Below, in pieces: positions 10,390 to 23,050 of a stretch of 64,000 bases of DNA. The DNA lies in NCBI RefSeq assembly GCF_041260155.1, contig NC_091948.1, positions 2,406,001 to 2,470,000 on the forward strand, read 5' to 3'. A program made the position numbers and the translations under genes. The stretch's first letter is position 1; the number at the start of each line of letters is the position of its first letter. Below the pieces are notes generated by a model. The model saw nothing but the letters and a program-made list of their open reading frames with translations. It had not been told where the DNA came from and did not search any database. Source of the DNA: Ptychodera flava. Lineage: Eukaryota > Hemichordata > Enteropneusta > Ptychoderidae.

Positions 10390-12575
10390 TACTCACTAAG
10401 TTAAATGCATCTGTACTCCCTAACTCAGATAACAAAGTTGTCAAACACAAACATTCCATCTTTGGAACTTAAAAATTTAATTGCTATTTAAATGCAGACT
10501 TTAAAAGAAAAGCCATCAGATATTTTATGAACTTTGCACAATCTGTACACAATTGCAAAGTCAAACATTGACTATTGTCTGAAACAAAAAGACAGTTTCA
10601 CCTAGACAATTTCGTTCTCATTTATTTTGTCAACATTTAAAAACCATCCCTATGGGGTCAAATATAATCTTTCTGCATACGGATATTTGCCATCATTTAT
10701 CATAATACTGATCATATTAAGAATTGCCTTCTTGTAAAATGGGCTTTAAACCCTCAAATTTTAAATATACATGTAATCTGTACCTCCAAATAAAGTCATT
10801 TTGTAAATGAAAATGAAACATCCTATATACAAAAAGAATCTTAATAGAAATTTTGTATCGACATCATACTTGTACTGGATTAAAAGGAGCTGCTTTGATG
10901 AAAAAAATGACCAAGCCTTGGCAATCTTTCAATTGTCTCCGGTGTGACCTACATGTTAACGAACCTTTTATGAGATCTTCAATAAACTGTCTTGACGAGA
11001 CACTCTGGTTGACAAAAAATGTAGAACCACTAAAATTGGACAGTGATTGCAAGTCTGTCAGGATATTTCACTAAAGTGTCAGCAATGCTTTCATTAATTT
11101 ATCTACTGTCCCTCTATAGAGGGACTGTGATTTATCATTTCCCCAAAAGATGTCAACCTTCCAATTAGAAATAATGACAGTCGTTGGTTCAGGCCTGAGG
11201 GAGCATCTGGTGTAGTGCTATCCCTGTAATCACCTTTTTAAGTTGTGATCTATAGGGTTGCAATGTCTATGTGAATACTGAAATATTGTCCTGTCAAAAC
11301 TTAAATACACAATGCTGAAGTTTCTGAACAGAGTAATATATAATACATCCTTGAGAAAAATTCTTGAGGGTCTATGGTAAAATTATAGTGTCCAACTGTT
11401 ATAAATGTATAACAATTACATGTATAACTTTTGATTAAGCCAATCATTTACTGACAACACAAATTGCCACAGTACTGTCTTTATCTGTGAAACACATCAA
11501 GGATGCTGATCTGCTGCTGAATTTTATTCTGAGTTATTAAGTCCATGCAATCAGTCTTGTGCAACTTTAACATACTCCGTGTTAATCACATATTTATCTC
11601 TTACCATGAATGAAAAATTGCCACTCATTGTCTGCCAAAGCAACAAATAAATGTCTTAAAGAGATGGTGTCTTTTGTCATGAAAAGTGCTGGCAATAATG
11701 TGTGTTTGACCTGCATTGGGTACTTAATATTCGACGATAGCAAAAATTCTGTCGGATAGTCAAGGATTACGTTCATTGATGACGGCAATGCATTTAGGAC
11801 ATACAAAATAATAAACGAATGATTTAGGAAATTTTATGGATTGATATATTGTCTCATTGATGTTTGACCTGCGTTTACTGCCCTACAGCATAGTCTGTGC
11901 TCAAGGCTCCATTACCTATGATGTACATTCACCATTACCTTTTTTTGTGCATTTTAAGTTTTATCTACTCCGAAACCTAATAGATGTTGAAATGTACAGC
12001 TGTTCAATATGTCAATACAGCATTTATGCATACATTAATGTCCACTGTCAACAAATTAATTTTAGCCGTTACTAGAGTTTATTTGTCAGCATACTCAGCA
12101 ATAACACATGTATATTGTACACATCGATGTATTTTGTGGGCAGGGTTTTTATTTGAATTTGAATATACTATAAGGGGGAAGTGAGAAACTGCCTTTGATT
12201 TGTAGAACAAAAAAAATATGAAAAGTTGAAGCTATTGTTAAGCTTACCAGAAAACATCGGCACTTCATCCATCAAAGTGGAGGAAATGATAAACACGCAG
12301 CTATGAAGTCACTCTTGAAATTGTTGCTTAACGTTCAAACGAACACAAACATTGCGTGATTATAGGTTGACAGTGTCATCGGTCTTAATCATTGGTTATT
12401 TAATAATCATATCATTGCGATACAAACCATACGTTTACAATGAACGTTTCCTTTGATTTTATATTTGAAAGCAGATTGGGCCCATGGCTGGATGACCAGC
12501 CCGCGGCGTGCTCAATATTTGTGGACACCGCGATTTTCTGTAGCGGAAGGGGTAGCCCTCTCTCTTATTATGTAA
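10390..12575. other. Non-coding stretch, no gene seen
   Basis: AT-rich with scattered ORFs below 75 codons on both strands and no repeat or splice pattern I can defend. Confidence 0.5.
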
Positions 12576-12880
12576 AGTAAACAGGTAAAGTGAAGTAAAG
12601 TCTTTATTGAAATCGTACCCCCTTTTGGGATCTTGTATATAAGCTTAGGCCCTAAATACAACTACAATATGTTTCTTCTTCTTCATGCCAAACGTAGCTA
12701 TATTTTCGCTTCAAAGTTGTCCTGGCCGTCTTCATAGTCACCAAAGATACATACCCGCCCACCTGGCACCTCTACCTCATCAATATAATTGCTAAATTTC
12801 CATTCTTATTACTATAGGCCTAGAGCTTAGCACCAATGTGTCCCCATTTCTCAGGTGGGTCAACCTCCCGGTCTACCTTC
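12576..12880 (-). mobile_element. Possible 3' end of a second LINE
   Basis: Read on the - strand, the sequence ends in CAATAAAGACTTTACTTCAC and a run of TTTAC-type repeats, which resembles the 3' tail of LINEs with pentamer tails. The upstream limit is a guess. No coding motif or target-site duplication was found. Confidence 0.3.
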
Positions 12881-13104
12881 AATCTTAGTTAGCCATAAAG
12901 AAAAACAGGAAATTGCTTTAAACAATGCAAAGAATGTCGCGAGCCTTCAGCAAGTGCGGTATTCAATCGATTGACCGTAAAATTCACCGCTTGTCTATAA
13001 CGTTATCAATAACGAAACGTCAGCATATCCAACACACATCAGGCGCCCTGATAGTCCTATGATAATCGCATTCAGCAAACGCCAGCGCCAGCTACGTGTG
13101 GGCC

Positions 13105-13118
13105 GTCCCCTTGGCAAC
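13105..13118 (+). promoter_or_regulatory. RFX-type X-box (candidate)
   Basis: GTCCCCTTGGCAAC is two half-sites, GTCCCC and GGCAAC, spaced by TT. It resembles the imperfect palindrome bound by RFX factors, which drive ciliary genes in animals. The surrounding 13.0-13.4 kb has more CpG than the neighbouring DNA, as a promoter would. The left half-site is imperfect. Confidence 0.4.
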
Positions 13119-13199
13119 GATTTCGATCTCAATATTCTGCGCACGCGCAGGAAAATTTGCATGATAATTATTATACGGCCCAGTGCTTTATATTGTTGT

Positions 13200-13362
13200 C
13201 AACACCGAAACACAGGTAGTAATCGGTTGAGTGCGGACAAATTTTTAGAGCCAGGTGCGGCTGTGGAGGGAGTGACCACCGGCGTACAGTCGCGAGACGA
13301 AAGCGATCATCCAAGCCACCGCGGGGAAGACAGATTTTCAGCTTCGGAGGATACACTCAAAG
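13200..13362 (+). other. Candidate 5' non-coding exon of the 17.9-kb gene
   Basis: GC- and CpG-rich sequence downstream of the X-box ends at a good donor, CAAAG|GTAATG (exon end 13362). No convincing ATG-initiated coding sequence lies in it. The next plausible acceptor on the + strand with a coding exon behind it is at 17887. The start is approximate. Joining these two is inference, as no transcript evidence exists here. Confidence 0.3.
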
Positions 13363-15065
13363 GTAATGCAGTAATAATTTACTAGTCGGTCGTATGCAGT
13401 GAGCTTGTATTTCAGAGCAACGCTGCGTGCATAGCAACTAAACGACAGACCACCATGTGCCACTGTTTGCTACCGTTCATGGTAACATCATATGGTATAT
13501 TGTAGACCTACAAGTTAAACGTACGAGACGAAATATCAAGATTGAAGCAGTATAATCCGTTCGGCAATATTACCCGCAGCAACAATAACAATATTGTTTT
13601 CGACAGTCACTCTGCGCTGCCTGTTTCAGAACTGTTCTGAGTATCGGGATAGCAATAGCATGTTGTACAGGACCTGACGTGGCCGGAAATCAGCGGCCGT
13701 TGCTGGCGACACCAGAACACCTTTCTGACTTTTGCAAAGTTCATCACCTGAGTCTGTTTTTACACATAATTAGTAAAAATATATGTGAGCATTTTTTCAG
13801 CTCAAATTTTAAACAGAAATGAATCGATCGCGCCCACTGACAGCATTGGAAGCCATTTCTGGCTACCGCAGCCTGTAAAGTTGTGAGCTCGATCATGAGC
13901 TACCGCTGTACACGGCAGAACAAAAGGGTGAACGCGTTTGCGTTGTGGTCACCAGATAATTTGTCGCAAGCTCGCAACCTTCCCCCAGGTGTAAACGACA
14001 CATCACCTTTATCTGTAGCGACTCTTACGTAAATTTTCAGTAAGCGATGTGAAAGCACAATAAACTTATCCTCGAGAGATAATTACAGTGAAACGATATT
14101 GTAAATGGTTATAAAATGTGAGTTTAGTATTGTTTTGTTTTTTGGGGGGTTTTTTGTTCTTTTTTGTTTTTTGTTTTAATCAGGATTCTTCCGTTCAACA
14201 GTTCCGCAACGTCTGAATTCTCATTAAACTTAACAATCACATACGGAGACAATTAAAATATTGATGGAAAATGAAGCCCCTACCCTAAAGCCTCTAATTT
14301 TGATAAAATCCGTGTACCCTGTCCCGCACGTAAAGCAGTATTTGATCTGTTTGATGAGTCACCGACGGGATCAGAGCGATTTGAGAATCTTTTAAAACTC
14401 TTTTAGATGGCTTTAATTTCCGTCAAAGAATGCAATAAGTCGATTTTGAAGGTTGGTGGAATATTATTTACCAGATTGTAAGCTCATTAGAGTCCATCTT
14501 GCAATGTATGGCTTTACACACGTCCTTTGTCTGCTCTGTCTTGGTGAATTAAACTTGCCTTATGAAAACATTCCCGTGCATCAAGGCGCCTGTGAAATTT
14601 TCAGGGCGTGAGTTACGTTGATGATTTACTCGCCAACGCGTGTCCCGAAGGAAATTGATCGAGCAATTAGGGAAATAACAAGAGTAGGTCTAATCATGTG
14701 ATGAATTTTTACGTTTTCCCCCTGGAGATCTGCTTCTGTGCCCAACAAACAATGTTGCTATCGTCACGCCATTGTGCAAGTTAATACCTGGTACGGGGAG
14801 CAAAAACATCTCTTCTGTTTGATCGACACTATTACGAGACAATGTCGCAACTGTTTTTCTCTGTCTTTGAACATAGTTTACTAAGAATATATGTATGTGC
14901 CCCAATATTCTGGTGTGTGTGTAGGGGGGGGGGGGGCTGTCACTTGCATCATATATAAAACAGAATCTAATACTTAGCACCAACGCCCTGGATACCTCTA
15001 AGTTAAATTCTGTTCTGTGCACAATGTCGTGAATAGGTCTTGGGTTTAACAGCACAATTTTTGCG

Positions 15066-15106
15066 TTTATGAATATATCATATTTATTTATTAATATATT
15101 CATAAA
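15066..15106. repeat. AT-rich inverted repeat (cruciform-prone)
   Basis: TTTATGAATATAT at 15066-15078 is perfectly complementary to ATATATTCATAAA at 15094-15106, with a 15-nt loop. Function unknown. Confidence 0.75.
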
Positions 15107-15938
15107 TTTATTTATTCACTTTGCTTACATATTACTTCAGACAAGTAAACCCTTTCTTGTACTCCTACAGTACATTATCAGCAAATCATATGCGCGGGAA
15201 ATTCGCCAAAATAAACCATTTTGAGACGGTGGAGACAGAAATACGAAATAAAACAAAGATTGACTCGACTGCCTTATACGAACATCTCATTCAAAACGCA
15301 ATGTTTAGCTCCCAAAACCATTAACGTCTATCTCCCTATTAACGGTATATTAAGCCGACATCACTCTGTCACACGCTATTACCCCTCTTAATGGCATCTC
15401 TGTGAAGCATTTTTCTCTGACGAGGAAGAACATCTTTCTCACACCAAACGTATGTAACAGCACAAACTCCATTAATTCCCCATAGAATGTCTGGGGCTTC
15501 TAGTGCAAATGGGTTATTTCAATTGTCCATTTGTTTCGGAAACACATTTCCGAATAAAACTCTGCTGTAAATTCATTTTGATCGCAAAGGGAAATTTCAG
15601 ACGGGGCTTGTTTTCTTCTTCGGCGAGAATTGATTAAAACGAGAAAAAATATATCGTCAATTTGAAGTAAATGACGTATTAACTGCAATGTTAGGACGAT
15701 ATTTGTATTTCTACAGCGCACACGGTGGCGCCTGAAAGCACTGTGTACAATTTTTCACACAAACCTGCTGAATCATTCAATTGCACTCGTGTGCTCTACT
15801 GAATTCCTACTGTTTTTTTCATTTCACTCGATATTTTCTGTCTCTTTCTGTCAGAAATATTCTAACTAATCATTGCTCCAAGACTCTTTCAAAAAGCAAA
15901 GTTTGGATAAAACTTGATCGGCGGAAAGAAGTGCTATG

Positions 15939-16152
15939 AACACGATTGGAACTAATTTGGGATAATTGGATCTTCATAATTTTCAAAATTTCTTAAAAAT
16001 GTTTGGTGCCATATAGCTGAATGTTGCAATATTACAAATTACTCATAGAAACAAATGTATAATGTAAAAAGAAAAGTCGATGAGGTTACGTTTGCAGATT
16101 AATCAGACATTACTTCATCATCCAATTATCCCAAATTAGTTCCCATCGTGTT
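15939..16152. mobile_element. MITE with about 33-bp inverted ends and 4-bp TSD
   Basis: The left end, AACACGATTGGAACTAATTT..., is matched by the reverse complement of the right end with one mismatch over about 33 bp (G for T at position 9). The flanks are TATG at 15935-15938 and TATG at 16153-16156, a direct duplication consistent with integration. No ORF spans it. The superfamily is uncertain; a 4-bp duplication, or TA within it, is all that can be said. Confidence 0.75.
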
Positions 16153-16344
16153 TATGTGTTTTGCTGGCTTGTAAAATTAAAGTCTCTGAATCGAACATGT
16201 TAGAAAGAATGACACGATGCGGTGTTGCCCCTATGTTCCAATCACTGTTTCCTTGCTATTGTTTCATCATGTCCGCATACAGCATAATTCTAACACGCTG
16301 CTTGGCAGTCTATCTAGTGTTACATTTTGATAAATGTGCTGCTC

Positions 16345-16467
<123 letters not shown>

Positions 16468-17597
16468 TATACAGAGAAGTGCACATGAAATCAGTTGAAA
16501 AACATGAAAGGGCAAAACATAGACCAAACACTGATAATAATAAAACAAAACGGTAATACTGGTGAACTGTTAAAACAATGAAACAAACTAATAATAAGTA
16601 TTGAACGGTAACATCTGACGATCTATCACTGAACTGCAAGAAGAAGATTTTTGAAATGAATGTTTACTTTACACTATAATCAATCTCCTGTACAAAAAAA
16701 GAAGAGAAGAATTTGAGAAAGAAAAGTGAAACTGTCAGTACTGTCGACCTTGACGTTCCACGTTCACATCATTCGTTCTTTTGATCGACCATATCAATAA
16801 TTACAAATATCAAACAGTCACTCAAAATGCAAAAATGCCAGAAACCGAATTCGAAAGGCAAATCTCATTAAAAGTTTGAAGTACACTGAACATTATTTCA
16901 TCACTGTGACGTTTATCGTCCTCGTCAGGGTCATCCAACTTTCTGTTGATGAAAGCGTCACCATTAAATTTTATGGGCGATCAATTCATCCGCAGAGAAG
17001 CAAGGTAAAATTAATCATAAACGTTTCACATGCGTCGCAATTGTGTTTGAAATCGATGTGAGGTGTCTGTTGAACCGTAACTACTCTCGCCAATTAATGT
17101 GATGGACTATCAGCCGAGTGACGTAAGCATGTTCGTCAGCGATAATATAGCAGTTCCCGTTTTGTCTAATAACTGTGTCCATGTCCATTCCGTCACTTCT
17201 ACGTTCATCACAGGACTTGCTTTACTATGGTCGCATTAATCGAGGAAAGTGTCCACTGTCCACTATTTTACGGAAGTGTTGGCCTACAAAATTGACTTTT
17301 ATCACAGGTATCGCTGAATGGAACACACACTCTTCCTGCATTCCTTAGTGATCGCTAGCTTATAGGCCTATTATAAGTCATAGGCCTACTATTAGTTTGT
17401 AAAGTTTTTCTTGTGTTCGTAATTTGGTGCATTATTTTTTCTGTATTATTTCATCAAATGAAAGTATCTTTAGCCAAGTATTATGTCGATGAAAGAGTTT
17501 CATAAATATTTTTTACCGATGACGTTAGCGCCAGATTTATAGAAACCTTAATAGAACGCCGTGGGCAGTGCGCTCCGTTGAGCGAGTCGAATCTTTG

Positions 17598-17649
17598 TGA
17601 CGTCATGCAGAGACATGAGCGACGATTCGTTTGTCACGGCATGACGTCA
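17598..17649. promoter_or_regulatory. Pair of perfect CRE sites (TGACGTCA)
   Basis: TGACGTCA occurs at 17598-17605 and 17642-17649, about 250-300 bp upstream of the small ORF at 17899. This palindrome is the consensus for CREB/ATF factors. The pair could mark an alternative promoter close to the coding exon. Functional use is inference. Confidence 0.4.
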
Positions 17650-17898
17650 GTGCGACATTCGTCGAATGATTTCACAGTCAGTTTTCCACGGTCATGGAAA
17701 AATTCATCTTCATTTCATTTCGGGGGTTGAAATACACGAAGTGAATGCAAACGGACCAAAGAGAGGTACGATCTACTACAAAGACCATTTAAAACGCACT
17801 ATGGTTGCCGCTTTGTATGACACGTAACTAACTTTTGTCTCTCTATAGTGCTCGCAACTATACATTCTTTTTCTCTCTCTTTCACAGAACATTGTACA

Positions 17899-18195
17899 AT
17901 GGCGAAGAGGCCGTGGGGGACCATCGAAAAACCAAACGGCATGGATATGGGCCACCAAAAGATGACCGGTTACGAAATTGACCAGACGGTTGAACGGTTG
18001 TATTACGTTCCAAAAGCGAAAGAGAGGGATTTTAAGAGAAACAATCCTAAACTGAGCGATGAGCAAGTAGCGGAAATGCTAGATCGGCTGACGAGAAATG
18101 CGGGCGAGAAGGCACCGGATGCAAGACGAATTGCTGAAGGACCGCTGAAAGAGATGGGCATTGTGAACTCATTTGCGTGGAAAGGCTACAACTGA
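17899..18195 (+). CDS. Uncharacterised 98-residue protein
   Basis: A single open frame begins MAKRPWGTIEKPNGMDMGHQ and ends SFAWKGYN. The ATG has a favourable context (A at -3, G at +4). Twelve bases upstream lies a strong splice acceptor, CTCTCTTTCACAG (exon would begin 17888), so earlier in-frame ATGs belong to intron. The protein is hydrophilic and charged, with a helical-looking LSDEQVAEMLDRLT segment at about residues 55-68, and no signal peptide or membrane segment. Codon use and CpG content differ from the AT-rich surroundings, which supports real coding. I do not recognise the family. Its small size, conserved-looking W/G/Y ends and an upstream RFX-like site at 13105 would fit a small axonemal or ciliary protein, but that is conjecture. 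Confidence 0.65.
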   Translation: MAKRPWGTIEKPNGMDMGHQKMTGYEIDQTVERLYYVPKAKERDFKRNNPKLSDEQVAEMLDRLTRNAGEKAPDARRIAEGPLKEMGIVNSFAWKGYN

Positions 18196-20964
18196 CGTGC
18201 TGAAACTCTGGCAGGACTGATTTTTATTTTGTTAAACGGGCGGAGATCAAGAGATACTTAAAAGCAATGGGAAAAAGAAGAGGATTAATATCGAGCACAT
18301 TCACGAATACTACATTATATCATCACAAAATGGTATCTGCCAGTCATCACAACTTGAGCATGTGACTTTAATGTGACTTTCAGAAACACAGTACTCTTAA
18401 GACTGCTTTAAATATTTTCCACCAGTGTGCTGATTTACAACTTTAACTCATGTACATGAATTGTAGCATCAACGTATGATGCTGTTTTACTTTCCTTTCC
18501 AGAGAACACGCGTGTGTTTTGATATTTTATTGTTTTGATACGCACCGTAAGCATTCAATTTAAATATTTATCATCTTGAATTTCCAATGATTTCAGATAT
18601 ACGCTTCTTAATGTACAAGCAGAATTTTGTCACCCCGACACAATGGACCGTGTTTTTCGCTTCGCGATAGCGGTGTGTATGTGCGTGTGTGTGCGTGTGT
18701 GAAACATGATGGCAATATCAGGGCATGTAAGTCATTTTTGGTTTTGTCCAATGGGCGTCGATGTCTTGTCCAGTGTACTTGCCAGCGTGGAACACGGGTT
18801 ACTTGACTTTACACTGATCCAATTGAAGCGTCTGTTGCTTAAGAGCCAACAAAAATAATGATCATTACAAGTTCGGTCTAAACGCAGGTCGCAATATTTT
18901 TACATTTATCGGCAGCGTCAGTCTTATAATACCTCCGATGTAATTGCTAATAGACCTAGCATTCGAATTCAAAGTGACGTATACATGTTAATGTTACTCC
19001 AAGTATTTCTTCTACATAACTCCGGACTGTCATATATATGGTCGTGTGTTAGGGACAGGCTGGTACGGGTATGGTAACAATGTACCTATGTCATGATCAG
19101 TGTGTCGCAAACAACTATGTACACTCGGATATTAAAGGCCTGATTCAATTATTGAAATTTTGTGAAACCGGCAATCAGGCTTACCAGTGGTGTATCCACA
19201 CTTTGCCTTGACTGAGGCATGATTGGAATACTATATACTATACATGTAACTATGCATGGTTGTCATTTGGGCGATGTATTAACAGAGACTAGTGTGTTAC
19301 CTTACCATCTACTGGCTGCTGAATCTGGAAATTTCGAAAAGTAATTCGTACTACATATTCAACAGTTAGATACTTAGTTTATACATCTGAGCCACGGTCC
19401 CTCTATCACCTTGAGAGCCCGTGCCTTAGCCTATGACGGCCTAGCTTTGTATGCAAATGGCTATTTGTCCAAAGTGGTAGTTGGACTAGGTACATACTTG
19501 CATAAAATGATGCAAATACATCACCCAACTCTAAATTCACCGTTTTCAGAGTTAACTAGCATATTTATATTTCAACGGATTAATTATTTCGTGTCCTCGA
19601 TTTTGTTAGAGATATAGGCGTTCGATTGCATTGTGTTCGCTCGTGAAGTACGTTACCGAATTTTTGTGTAGCATAAATTCAACATTGTGATGTAAATTCT
19701 CTTACAAAAAGTCGTTTTCAGTGTCACAGCCATTGTTCTGTGTTGTGTTTTTTCTTTGGATTTTGCTTGTCGAAGTGCACCCCTAATGACAGATTGCATG
19801 CGTTATACACGGAAGATAGTACAGTGTCATCTGCGATTTCTGTGTCATCAATTTTACCAGAATTATTTTTTAAAAAACAAAAACAACTCACATTACGCAG
19901 TTACAACAGAAGAGCGCTTGCATCTACATTAAACTCGTGTACAATGTTATAACATGATGTAAAAACGAAAAAGGAAACTAATATAGCCTAAGCTCTCTCA
20001 AGTATGTATCGGAAAGGCAGGACTTTCTGGTAACATATCTGAATTGCTCCTATACATGGGATTCAGACTTGAGGATGTTAACGCAGAGATAATATGTACA
20101 ACTACCACATCTAACCCAGGAGGTACTGCACAAAGCAAAAATCTCTGAAGGGTAGAACCATTGGCTAGGCAATTTTTCCTTTTTCTGTATTTTTTCGAAT
20201 TATTTATTATTTCGAATTATTATTTTAACTGTAACTTTTTGTACTTTAATCACTAATTTTCCCCCTAGAGGCATTCAACCTCTGTTCAGATTCTGTCCTC
20301 TTCGTAATGTTACGTCGACATTGACATCAGGGAAACCCGCCTTTCACGCCAGAGTCCACCAAGTTGTAACTTGAAATTCCGTGTTGTTTCATCATTTTGT
20401 GATTGATAATCGGAAACGCAAGCGTGAATTCCTAAAAGAGGTTTGAGAAGGGAGCAAAATCAGCACAGCATGTGTAGTTCAAGTGATTATTTTACGAGCT
20501 TTGTTTGGTGTTTTTTTTCTTTCCCGCAAAGGTTACTGTACAAGACAAGATTGGTTATGCGTGAATAACCACATTTTCTGAAGTGGTGTTTCGTTCTCAG
20601 TGACATATTCTTCAAACACTAAGTTGTATTTCTTATCTAAAAATTTAATTATGAAATAAAATATGTTTTTGTTGCTAAATGAGATCGCTGTGCAATATCT
20701 GCCCCCTGCCCCACTAGTGGTGATACAAGTGTTAAAGTTAGTCTTTCACCATTATGCAAATTCGATTGACTGTGTTAAAATCATCATTCTGGTCGACGTA
20801 TAAAGTTCGAACTCCCGTGTCTGACACAATGTGATCCTTTTGGAACATTGGAGTTAAGCTGAAAGGATTTACGATAGTATACCTATTCCGTTCGGTTGAC
20901 CCTGCGGAAGTTGTTTTGCAGTTGTTTCTGCGCGGGGGAGGGGTTGCAGGACCGATACACATAG
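18196..20964. other. 3' flank of the small gene, no further gene seen
   Basis: No clear AATAAA directly follows the ORF. A small hairpin (AGGCCTGATT at about 19136-19145 against AATCAGGCTT at about 19173-19182) lies next to a TTAA and may be a decayed fold-back element. The rest is AT-rich with short ORFs only. Confidence 0.4.
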
Positions 20965-20973
20965 GGCCCTACT
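20965..20973. repeat. Left 9-bp target-site duplication (GGCCCTACT)
   Basis: The right copy is GGCCCTA at 21294-21300 plus CT at 24424-24425. It is split by the 21301-24418 element and that element's own CCCTA duplication. Confidence 0.7.
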
Positions 20974-21293
20974 TAGACTTGGTTCAAGTCGGTGAATTAA
21001 AAAAAATAAAATCATTTATAATAGTTTCTCTTTTGTCTCTCCTATTTCGTACCAACCTATTTGGAATTTTTCAGCCCAGGCCCAGTTTTCCCAGCGATTG
21101 AATGCATGAGTCTGCGCAGTAGTGAGTTAGTTTCTGCCGGATTCACCTGTGATTCCGGGTGAAACTCCCCTGTATAGCGTTCACCCCACTCATCGCGTCC
21201 ACTCGACTCACGCGTTTCACATGAAAACAAAATACAAACCACCGCGTTCACTCCACTCAAACATTCACAAATCACAGACTTGAACCAAGTCTA
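20974..21293. mobile_element. 320-bp MITE with self-complementary ends and 9-bp TSD
   Basis: Both ends are a perfect 17-bp inverted repeat, TAGACTTGGTTCAAGTC. Each end is also a hairpin by itself (GACTTG-GTT-CAAGTC). The left flank is GGCCCTACT and the right flank begins GGCCCTA, where a second transposon interrupts it. Removing that transposon restores GGCCCTACT. A 9-bp duplication suits Mutator-like elements, though the ends are too short for certainty. There is no significant ORF. Confidence 0.8.
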
Positions 21294-21300
21294 GGCCCTA

Positions 21301-21623
21301 CCACAGGGGGTTGTCTACATGTCCGTCCCCAGGGGTGGGTAGGTGTTTCGTTGTATCGCTAATAAAGATATATTCTACCAACCTTTGGTGTTTCGGTCTT
21401 AACTTAGCACTGCCCTTGACAATCTTGCGAATACATTTTATCAACATGCTGCGTCTATTATCTGATGAGTTTGAGTGCCTAATTAACCAAAGTAATCAAG
21501 GGTAAATTACTAATCTGTCGACGCTCTCACCAGATTATCACCGGATTAAATTCGACAAAGTCAACAACGAACGCACCAGCAAGGTATAACTGAAGAAAGG
21601 GCTGAAACTTTCAAAAGCCGTGT
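21301..21623 (+). repeat. Left terminal inverted repeat
   Basis: It matches the reverse complement of 24105-24418 and diverges right after AAAAGCCGTGT at 21623. Confidence 0.85.
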
Positions 21624-22633
21624 CCAGAGGTGGTCCGTAAAACTAGTGAACACTTTATATTCATGTATTGAGAAACAAACAGAAGGCAAAACAAACTTGA
21701 ATATTCATTTGTAGCCGAACAGGTCGGAAAGGAGGACCTCCCAGGAATGCGTCGTATGTGTTCAACACACCTTGGTAACGTATCGGAGATGTGTTTATAC
21801 TCTTCCTGCTGGCCCGGCAAAAACCACGTTTCCCGACGTGCCTTACACCGCATCGAACTGAATCAGACTTCACGGGTATATTGAAAAATTCCTTGTTAGT
21901 CGAGAACAAGAACGGAAAAGACTTTATTAACTCGACGTTCGAGCTCGCCTTCAACTTGTCCAGTTTATCAACTGCGTTCTTGCAATACGTACACTTTTGT
22001 ATTAGTCTTTTTTTTCAAATAACAAAAGACATGTTTTACATACGACCGATTGTGTGCTCTGCAGTACAAGCAGTGTTGTGGCTTGGTGACTACTTGCCTG
22101 CAGATTTTATACACTGCGGTATTTTGCTTTGAATTTTTCAATTGACCCCATGTGCTAAGTTAAAACACAAACAAGAAGGTCGAGTGTTCTCTCTGCAAAT
22201 CAAGAAGCATTTCGAACACGAACGATTTGGATATCTTGACCTCAACATTACTAGCTACGCAACTCGTTATGCTCGGAAACAGGACGGGAGCATTAGTCAA
22301 AGCCGGATTTTGCATGGAAAGCATCCAATGTACTGCATACTGCTTATGCTCCCTTGGGTCTGAGACTCCCGCCCTCTAGGCCATAAACGTCATTGAGCTG
22401 CCAAGAATATAGTGCAGTCGCGTGAATCTGTGTATATTTTGATACACTATTTTATCAATCCTTATACTCATGTACCTAACGCATCAAAAAAGGGTCATGT
22501 CAGGTTCTTAGGACGTTCTCCCAAAGACATATAATCGATTAGTGTCGCGGAATGATTTTCACCAGGTTTGAGAACTAATAAATAACTGGTCGTCAGTGTG
22601 TCTTCGCATATCAAATCGACAAGTGTATTAGTA

Positions 22634-23050
22634 ACTTCGAGGGATCACATCCTTCACTGTAAAGTTGTTGTTATACAAAACACATTTTCGAGAAAGCTGA
22701 CGTGCAAGGGAAAGACACAGCAACTGAGTCCGAAGGAGGCGCAAAAAACAGTGCATTCGCATTTGTGTCCGATGTACACATTTCTGTTATTCCATTCTAT
22801 CAGTCGACGATGCCTACTTCAAATTGTAGTGAACTGCGAGCAAATAAAGTCCCACATAACATGTAAAGGGTGAGCCAGTGGCCATATGATGATGGATTGC
22901 ATAAACTTCGAAGTCTAACATCCTTAACTGTAAAGCTGCGGTTTTTATACAAAAAACACATTTGGTAAAGCGAATGTGCGAGGGAAAGACGGGGAAAGAC
23001 ACCGTGATCGCGCGACTGAGTCCGACAGCGGCGCAAGAAGTGTTTCCCCG
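22634..23050 (+). repeat. Diverged direct repeats inside the 3.1-kb element
   Basis: A block of about 120-140 bp starting AACTTCGAGGGATCACATCC (about 22635) recurs as AACTTCGAAGTCTAACATCC (about 22905). Both contain AACTGTAAAG/CACTGTAAAG, TATACAAAA, GGGAAAGAC and ACTGAGTCCGA in order, but with many differences. A shorter pair, GACATAAAAAGATATG, follows at 23108 and 23190. These look like old internal duplications, not coding sequence. Confidence 0.55.

Noticed and set aside
21583..21608. Hammerhead ribozyme core (CTGAAGA...GAAAC) in the transposon arms
   Set aside because: The core words are present in both arms, but stem II would be only two base pairs, and no convincing stem III or cleavage site is visible.
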